DNA of 64,000 nucleotides from Lunularia cruciata (lineage: Eukaryota; Streptophyta; Marchantiopsida; Lunulariales; Lunulariaceae), in the NCBI GenBank assembly GCA_948567375.1, contig OX419755.1, positions 8,747,001 to 8,811,000 on the forward strand. The letters are read 5' to 3'. Shown here one piece after another: positions 56,758-64,000 of the stretch (position 1 is its first letter; every line of letters begins with the position of its first letter). Under the pieces are notes generated by a model that saw only the letters and a list, made by a program, of their open reading frames with translations, had not been told where the DNA came from and ran no database searches. The translations under genes were made by a program, and so were the position numbers.

Positions 56758-59361
56758 GGCAAGATCCATGAGATTGCAAACACAATTATTGACCAAATTA
56801 TGATCTCTTATCTCCTTTTGGAGGAGACGCACCTTTGAGAAGAAGAGAGAGCAAAATAATTGTCTGCATTGTGCGTGAATCTAAGACCTCCAGAAAGAGT
56901 GGGCCAGTTCAAGAGAAGAGAAGGGAGAACTACCAACCCACTGTAGAAGAAAGCTCAACTTCCAAACCTTTCTTTCCAAAGAAACATACCACGGTATGTT
57001 TCTTGTTTCATTGCACCTATTGCAAGAAAAGAGGATATTTTGTACAAGATCGCAGGAAATGACTCTCAGACAACAAGCTTAAAGAGTCCTCTGGAAGCAC
57101 TCAATGATTGTTTGTAACAGTGAAAGAGTTAGCCTCTACACAAGTTTGATGATAATTTGGTATGTTGATACCAGTGCTACCCAACATATATCATATGGCA
57201 TTCAAACTTTCATTAAATACAAACCATCGGGGGTGAACTAAAGTATTTACTTGGTTGATAACAGTCAAGCAAGTAAATACTTTAGGTAAATCAAATCAGG
57301 TGGTAGCCTTGTTACATATTCCAAAGCATGTGTGATGAAGAATGCAGCAAGAGACATCACAGCTGAAGCAGCATGCAGCAATCTCTTGTTCAAGTTTGGC
57401 AAGTCATCAAAATGTGACATCCTTGTGCATGAGATCACCTTGAGAGCACTTACCTCTAGAGCATTGACCTCTACTATCCTGCCAAGAGAGTCTCACTCAT
57501 CAATCTCCTCTCAGTGAACCTCTCAATTTATCACTACTGAGAGAGACTCTCAAGCTTTGTTAATGCACCTGAAACTTGGTGACATCAGTTTGGCTCAGAT
57601 GCAACATAACTACAAGCAAACTCTCACATACTTCAACTACCTCCATGCTCCCTCCAGAGTTTGCCTTTCTGTTTTGCATGCGCTCAGGCAAAGTCTTCAC
57701 AGAAACCATTTCCCATGAACAATGCCACCTGTGCCAAATATCTTCTTGATGTCATCCACATATACATTTGTGGTCCATTAGAACTAACACTTTCTCTGGG
57801 CACAAATATTTCAATACATTCATTGATCGTTCAAGATACACTTACTTGTATTTGATCTCAAGAAAATATGCATCATTTGCCAAGTTCAAGGAGTATCAAG
57901 CACTTGTCAAGAACCAGCTTGGGAAGAAATCAAAACCCTCTGATCCGACAATGCATTGGAGTACAAATCTGGTGAATTTGCAACATAGTTTACTCACCAT
58001 GGGATTCAACAACAATTCACAACTGTAGATAATACTGAACAGAATGGCATAGCAAATGGAAGAACAGAACCCTTCTTGAATGCGTTGTAGCAATGCTTAC
58101 ACATGATGGCCTCTCTCATGGCTATTGAGGCGAGGCAATTTATGCTGCTACCTATCTGCAAAATCATTCTCCTTCCTGAGCTACCTGAGCACTACTCCTT
58201 ACTCTTGGTGGTATGGAATTGACCCTGGTCTCTCTCATCTGCAGGTTTTTGCAAGTACAGCATTTGCTCACATTGAGAAATCCCATCGAGGCAAACTTGA
58301 CCCAGAGAGCACTGAATGCATTCTCCTTGGCTACTCCACAACAGCCAAAGGGTAACGACTACAACAAAAAAATGACAAAAAGATCCTTGAGAGTAGATCT
58401 ACCACCTTTACTCCTCTCCTTGCCTCTTTGGTACCACAAACTATTCAGTTGCCTCCCTCTGTCCTAGTTTATTCCCTATATCAATGCCCTCCATTAACCA
58501 CAGCAAACCCTTACTCTGTACTTGTTAACTCTTTGTATCCATGGTCATCATCAACTACAGCCAGCCCCTAATGGGCCCTCGGACGAAGGCTCATCACAGG
58601 TGCTGGCAATACCTCGTCCCAAGCAGCAGAAATTGAGTCCAGTAGGAGTTTCTCCTCATGACCTATTGCTCATTTATTGCACAGATGCCTCTATTCCTGC
58701 CCTGCCCCAACACGTTGATGTTCCAGGTTTTTCTTCCCCTTCCATACTTGGCCTTAACCTTTGAAGGGGAGCACGCATGCACAAAACTGTCAAAATTTCT
58801 GACCAGTTAGAAGAATAGAAGCGAAGATAACACAAAAGTCTATTGACTTACATAGAGTACTTGAAGCACATCCCTACTACCTTCAAATGGGCTATGGAGT
58901 GTTATGCTGCTGATCGATGACAAGAGACTTTGAACTATGAATTTTTGTCTTTGGAGAAGAACAACACTTGGACCTTGACTGAATTACTCAAAGGTAAGAA
59001 TTTGATTGGTTGTAAATGGACTTTTTAAATCAAATACAATTCAGATGGCTCTATAAATCGATACAAAGCCAGATTGGTAGCCAAAGATTACTCCCAGGTA
59101 TATGGAGTTGACATTACAGACACTCTCTAGTGGTGAGAATCACATCTGTTCAAGTCTTTTTTGCATTGGCTGCACAACTCAACCTGGAAGTACACCGGAT
59201 GGACATGAAAACTGCTTTTCTTCTCGGTTACCTAGATATGGAAGTCTACATGAAACTTCCTGAAAGGTTGAGAGGTTGCACTCATCTCCCGATACTCTCC
59301 CGATACATCGTTGGTGTGCATGTTGAACAAATCCTTGTATTGTCTGAAACAATGTTCCATA

Positions 59362-59463
59362 CAGTGGAATCAAAGGATTGATACCTACTCGCTTCAGATT
59401 GGCTTCACCAGACAGTGGAATCAAAGGATTGATACCTACTCGCTGCAGATTGGCTTCACCAGA
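59362..59463 (+). repeat. 51-bp tandem duplication in copia-2 RT
   Basis: The phrase acagtggaatcaaaggattg occurs at 59362 and 59413, with one mismatch between units. The length is a multiple of three, so the frame is kept. Confidence 0.92.
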
Positions 59464-60363
59464 CAAATGCAGATCATAATATCTACATCTATGATGGAAT
59501 TGATGCAGATTTAAATTTACCACTGTACTGTACGTAGACGGTTATATACTCGGTGAATACATCTATAGAGCTAATTAAATTTGTAAAACAAAAGTTGTGT
59601 GTTAGAGTTGTTAAACAAAAGTGTTGTGTTAGAGATGGAAGATGTAGAAAAAGTTCATCAATGTTTGGGAGTGCAAGTATATCAAGACAGGTAGGAGGAT
59701 GAATATGGGTGACTCAAGCAAACTATTTATAAGAGAAACTTGAGGAGTTCAACATGTCTGAGTATAAGCTGATCGATACATCCACAAATCCAGGCCTGGA
59801 ATTATCAAAGTCACAATGTCCTGAGACAGAGGCAGAGAAAGCAGAAATGGATTCTGTGCCCTTTCAAGCGAGCAGTTGGTAGTCTAATGTGGGCAATGAT
59901 ATGTACCAGACCTTACATATCCTATGCTGTGTGCACTGTGTCTCAAATTATGTCCAATCCAGGAATCATTCACTGGAAAGCCTTGAAAAGGATTTTTTTG
60001 GTACTTGCAAGGTAATCGGGCCATTGGACTCAAATACATTAAAACAGAAGACACACACATGAGCTACATGGGTTTTTAGACGGACTGGATGCCATGACAC
60101 TAGAAGTTTTACTTCAAGCTTCTGTTTTAGATTGTTTAGTGGAATTGTCAACTGGACATCCAAGAAGCAAAAATCTGTTGCTCTGTCCACCAGAAGCAGA
60201 AGCAGAATATATGGCTTTATCCAATGCGAGTACTGATCTGAAGCTGTCTGGATAAGAAACTTGGTGCAAGAGCTGAAATTTGATATAGGACCCACTACAC
60301 TATATTGTGATAAACAGAGAGTACAATCAAAGGAATCACGAAGATCTAAACACTTAGATATCA

Positions 60364-60620
60364 GATATCATTTCATCGAAGACTTATCGGATAGTGGAGA
60401 AATTGTAATAGAATATATTCCAACCTCGTCGGGGCTCTTAGCTAGGGACAAGCATTGTATTTTTGTCCCAAACTAGCTCTCGATATCATTTTATCAAAGA
60501 CTTATTGAATGGTGGAGAAATTATAATAGAATATATTCCCATCTCGACCATGGTAACAGATATCATGACGAGGCCCTTAGCTAGGGACAAGCATTTATGT
60601 TTTTGTCACAAACTAGCTCT
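60364..60620 (+). repeat. Tandem duplication of about 120 bp at the copia-2 RNase H end
   Basis: 60364-60480 (atatcatttcatcgaagac ... aaactagctctcg) is repeated, with small indels, at 60484-60612. Confidence 0.85.
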
Positions 60621-60647
60621 CGGATGACCGAAGACATTAAGTAAGAG

Positions 60648-60905
60648 TGTTAGCAGTTTTACTAATCTCCTGCCTTGCTAGCTCAGCGGGTGGCTGTCTC
60701 TCACTCTCCTGATAGTTGGGTTCAGATTTTAGGGTACATATTTACTATCTCAAGCATGTTGGGTTCAGATTTCAGGATACTGATTTACTATAAAGCATAT
60801 CATTTTCCATATCAAATCAACCCATCATATAATTTTTCGTACCAAATCAACCCATCCGACCGTCTCGTCCATTTCTCTCATATTCAGTCAACACTCTTCC
60901 TAATA
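60648..60905 (+). repeat. Copia-2 3' LTR
   Basis: 258 bp, containing a duplicated phrase gttgggttcagattt (60716 and 60758). Confidence 0.8.
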
Positions 60906-61309
60906 AATCAGATCACACATTCACCCAAACTATGAATGCTCCTAACCTTTATTCATGTGGCTCTTACATTATCTTTGTCACCCAAAGCCTTCTCACTGTT
61001 GGACTTATTGGCGGACTCTGCCCCCAATCACGAAGACTTTGGTTCCAGGTAATTTCTTCGCCTTCCTCAAAGCTTGGTTGGACACATTCCCATTCAGCTG
61101 GCTGATTAGGAAACTAAACCATTTGGTGCGTTCGGGCAGCTAGAAGGATGGACTAATTCGAACGCCGAACAGGGTCCTCAAATCCGGCATGTACAGTACC
61201 AGACGATTGATTACTTGGCAAAGCCAATTGAGATCAACATGGATTGAACAGATCTTCAGATATCGATTACATTGTCGGGATATTTGTTGAGCATTCGGGT
61301 CGTAGCAGT
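60906..61309. other. Host spacer upstream of germin-like unit 3
   Basis: A short plus-strand open reading (MNAPNLYSCGSYIIFVTQSL, from about 60931) and a minus-strand one (61334-61140) exist, but neither is recognisable. No clear gene. Confidence 0.35.
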
Positions 61310-62141
61310 ATAGCACTTGAAACGGGCGAAACACGCTCGCTTATGTATCGACACAACCTATATTTAAAGCGTTCGTTTCTACTACATTTGTCAACAATGA
61401 TCCCAAGTCTCAATTTTATTATCTCCGTTCTACCTGAATTGCTAGTATCTCGACTACACTATTTAATTCAAAAGAGGTGATCGATTCAATCAAAACTCAT
61501 CGCCTGATTCTTTCACTGCCTACCTAGCTCAGTGAAAAGATAACGATCTGGCTTCATTTACGACCAGCATAGATCTCACACCCTTCGATCCTTAAAGTTA
61601 ATTGTCATTTTTTCTCTAAAATGGGGTTAGGAAAGGCGTGCTTATTGAATTTGAGATTTCATTTTCATTGACATTGTCATCCTCTTGACACATACTCAAG
61701 ATAAGGTCTTCAACTTGCGGAATGCTCATCTAAATCAAGCTTTGTTGCATCGGATCCTTTAACAATGGCGAACGCAGCCATCTTGTCATAAGCCGTAATT
61801 TAGCGTTTCATGGAAGCGCCTTACTCTGCAAATACCGTCTCCTCTTCATGCCAGGAACTTGCGACAATTTATCTCGTACATCTCAATGGCCAGACTTCAC
61901 GAGGTGGAGTGAATTCGAATTATATGGAGGACAACACTAGACGCGATGCCATCCAAACGTTTTCTCTCAAGACCGGCTGAGGTGCTTATCATCTCTCTCT
62001 CTTCAGCGTATTGACTTGCCCGTACTACCCTTACAAACTTGAGTTTGGCAGTATCCGCGAGCAAGATCAGTTCCAAAATAACAGTCCGGAGTTTTAGCTG
62101 CCTGCCCTTTGACCACAGCTCCTCATATCAATATCATACAC

Positions 62142-62149
62142 TATATATA
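62142..62149 (+). promoter_or_regulatory. TATA box of germin-like copy 3
   Basis: tatatata in the conserved upstream block. Confidence 0.6.
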
Positions 62150-62307
62150 CCGCTTGTGCTCCACGATATACCACAACGAGTTGCGTACTTGATCTAGAGC
62201 CTGAGCTGAACAATATAGTTGCATGTGCATTCGTTTAAATTCCTTCTCACCGAATCCTCAATTGTTGCTGAATGGTGCTATCCATCCGTTCACATCTTTT
62301 AAGTAAA

Positions 62308-62915
62308 ATGGCTTCGTTCGTAGCGGCGGTCATCTTCCTTGTTGCCACATTGCATCTTCATCAGGTGCTTGCTGCAGACCCTGATATCACCACCGACTTT
62401 GTGGTTCCGCTTGGTATGCTTCCACGCTAAATGGAAGCTTCTTTACTTCCACTCTCCTCAGAAATGTGACAATAGGTCTAGCAACTTCCGCTCCGGTGAC
62501 TCCTGTGAATTCCAAGGCATTTCCAGCTCTAGTAAGATTGGGAGTCTCCTTCGCCATGCTCACTTATCCACCACAAACTCTCAACGCTCTTCACATTCAT
62601 CCCCGTGGGTCTGAGCTCCTCTACATTGTCGACGGTGCGTTGAGCGTCGGGGTTATTGACTCCACCAACAAGCTGTTCACCCAAACGTTGTATCAAGGTG
62701 ATTTGTTCGTGTTCCCCAAGGGTTTGGTACACTTCCAGGTTAACTGGGACACCAATCAGACAGCAGTTGCTGTTGCTGGATTCAGCAGTTCAAATCCCGG
62801 ACTCATTCGATTGCCTGCCGACCTTTTCAACTCGGGAATATGTGATGTGGTGCTAGAGAAATCGTTTGGAGTGTCTACTGACGTAGTGGACAGCTTGAAA
62901 GCAGCACAGATGTGA
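62308..62915 (+). pseudogene. Germin-like protein, copy 3, broken by a 4-base deletion
   Basis: From the ATG at 62308 the signal peptide and first mature residues are kept (ADPDITTDFVVPLG). Four bases are then missing near 62413 relative to copies 1 and 2, which puts a TAA 13 bases later. After the deletion the copy 1 frame resumes and stays open to the TGA ending at 62915, with both germin boxes complete (HIHPRGSELLYIVDG and GDLFVFPKGLVHFQVN). The deletion is the only break, so it is either a young pseudogene or an assembly error. No in-frame ATG restart keeps the signal peptide. Confidence 0.88.
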
Positions 62916-63110
62916 GTGCATCTTGCAAATATGCAGTTCTAGTAGTGAATTATGTTGTTAGTCGGTGGATCGACAGGGAACTAAGCCAGCAAGTTTAGGA
63001 TCTTTGATGCTGGACAAGCGAGCCCTTTTCTTTGGGCGTGCATTTATAAATTCAAGACTATTCATTTTACAACTGTACGGTAGTATCACAAGGGTTTGAT
63101 TAGCTCCTTA

Positions 63111-64000
63111 AATGTACATTACAAGTCGATACGCCTTGCATATTGGAGGCTGGGATATGTAAGAACTTCAAATTGCAACTGAACTCTTGGACCATCATCT
63201 TCTCATATTTGAGGAATTTCGAATTGGACTCACCTAAAACTTTGAATTCAGATCATATCTGACAGCTTAAATTTCACGCAAGTATCAGATGAGAGAATTA
63301 ATCTATTGGATGCAGACGGCAAACGTTGGCAAACATGTAACTTATTCGTAACGCTGTGCCGCATTTTTACATGTAAAGTAACAGCCTACTCTACTTCGAC
63401 ATTCCCTGCATACTCTTGAGTTTGTCACTTGCACAAGCTCCAAGTTCTCTAGCATCTAAGAAGCAACGACCCGATTCAGTTGTCAATCTTCATAAGTCTG
63501 ACTTGAAGAACGGTGACGAATAATCATGACACGATTATATAGTTATAAGATTCCTCATTGAGAAGGGCTTGATTCTGACTGCAGGAAGTACAGGAAGTAA
63601 GATGGTCAATGACCTTGTTTATTATGTTTGCATCCTGAGACAGGACATGATGACGCCTTATTGGCGCAGAATTAGGCATGCGCATTGTGACTGAAAAGTC
63701 TGGCGTGAGCAGCAAATGTACTATTATTTTGTGCTGATGCTAACTTTGAAACACTTAAAGTTATTATAAGCTGATATCAACTGTGCAAAACTTACGTTTA
63801 TGTCTATATTGATTACTAAGCTACTAGCTATATGCATATGTAATTATTAGGCTATATGTGTATTTATTACTTACTCATCTGCCACTGCTTCTATAGTTCG
63901 AACGATTCAGTTCAGTCTAACGGGTGTTTTCACTCATTTCTTCCCCTGATCCTTCGATGTAGCTGATGGCAGCCAGCTGAAGCTTATTCCTTCTTGGACT
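63111..64000. other. Host sequence downstream of unit 3, no gene
   Basis: 63105-63720 is homologous to 45446-45714 joined to 55395-55860. It therefore shows the empty site of the chimeric element. The remainder is AT-rich without a recognisable feature. Confidence 0.5.

Larger units (their letters stand above)
56060..60480 (+). pseudogene. Copia-2 gag-pol remains
   Basis: Gag remains lie up to about 57060, with a broken knuckle CTYCKKRGYFVQDR (His to Tyr, last Cys to Arg). Protease: IWYVDTSATQHIS (57155-57195), with Gly to Ser in the active site. Integrase: FCFACAQAKSSQKPF (57664) and FNTFIDRSRYTYLYLISRK (about 57808), then NTEQNGIAN (58030). RT: GCKWTF (about 59010), INRYKARLVAKDYSQVYGVD and LEVHRMDMKTAFLLGYLDME (59130-59245). 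RNase H: SKKQKSVALST (about 60165), and TTLYCDKQ and KHLDIRYHFIEDL (60285-60390). Stops and frameshifts occur throughout. Confidence 0.8.
55895..60905 (+). mobile_element. Copia-2: full-length but badly decayed Ty1/copia element
   Basis: 5' LTR 55895-56039 and 3' LTR 60648-60905 both begin TGTTAGCAGTTT and end CACTCTTCCTAA(C/T)A. The 5' LTR is 145 bp and the 3' LTR 258 bp, so the first has an internal deletion. The primer site tggtagtagagc at 56040-56051 is a decayed tRNA-iMet type. The flanks gatcg and aatca match in only three of five bases, so the target duplication is old or mutated. Three internal tandem duplications are present. Confidence 0.82.
61310..63110 (+). repeat. Germin-like unit 3
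   Basis: Homologous to unit 1 from about 29210 (cttgaaac...) to 31015 (gtatcacaag). It has no copia remnant upstream. It contains a third broken exon-like segment (about 61640-61770) and the third germin-like copy. Confidence 0.75.

Noticed and set aside
61140..61334. Minus-strand 64-codon frame in host spacer
   Set aside because: No motif, no homologue in the other units, and no splice context.
1..64000. tRNA, rRNA or organelle-derived segments
   Set aside because: I saw no cloverleaf-like tRNA gene, no rRNA core motif and no chloroplast or mitochondrial gene; only tRNA-complementary primer sites of retroelements.

Overview
This window is plant nuclear DNA from a large, repeat-rich genome. 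It holds a short tandem array of germin-like protein (cupin) genes buried in LTR retrotransposons. The repeats are Ty3/gypsy and Ty1/copia elements with plant-type primer sites, and the germin-like genes have no intron within the coding region. A gymnosperm is my best guess, from the repeat density and a gut match of the repeat proteins; it is inference, not proof.

Layout. 1-7254: the 5' two thirds of a minus-strand Ty3/gypsy element (gypsy A), truncated by the window edge. Its gag and pol are decayed, it has an extra zinc-knuckle ORF in the leader, and a foreign solo LTR (3216-5087) sits in it. 7255-13519: the 5' part of a second minus-strand element (family C). Its LTR is about 3.7 kb and encodes a protein in U3; the solo LTR at 3216-5087 belongs to the same family. 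13520-17339: a plus-strand copia RNase H remnant, itself interrupted, then a purine-rich non-coding block. 17340-24078: two direct copies of about 1.9-2.0 kb, each carrying a decayed coiled-coil ORF followed by a TATA-like box, separated by gag remnants of two other elements. 24080-25515: a fragment related to the family C LTR protein, then unassigned sequence.

25516-39400: two tandem units, each with a dead copia remnant on the minus strand followed by a germin-like gene on the plus strand. The first gene (30219-30830) is intact and is the only convincing functional host gene. The second has a frameshift. A third unit (about 61310-63110) carries a germin-like copy broken by a 4-base deletion. 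Between copies two and three sit three separate retrotransposon insertions: copia-1 (39687-45053, perfect 5-base target duplication), a copia element whose middle has been replaced by a gypsy element (45715-55389), and copia-2 (55895-60905). Taking them out leaves about 4.1 kb between genes two and three, so the array was once compact.

How it fits together: the intact germin-like gene encodes a secreted cupin with all four metal-binding residues. Its two relatives are decaying, and the third copy looks like a mosaic of the other two. All retroelements seen here are degenerate. The most unusual signal is the pair of repeat families whose LTR-like repeats carry a coding region upstream of the LTR promoter.
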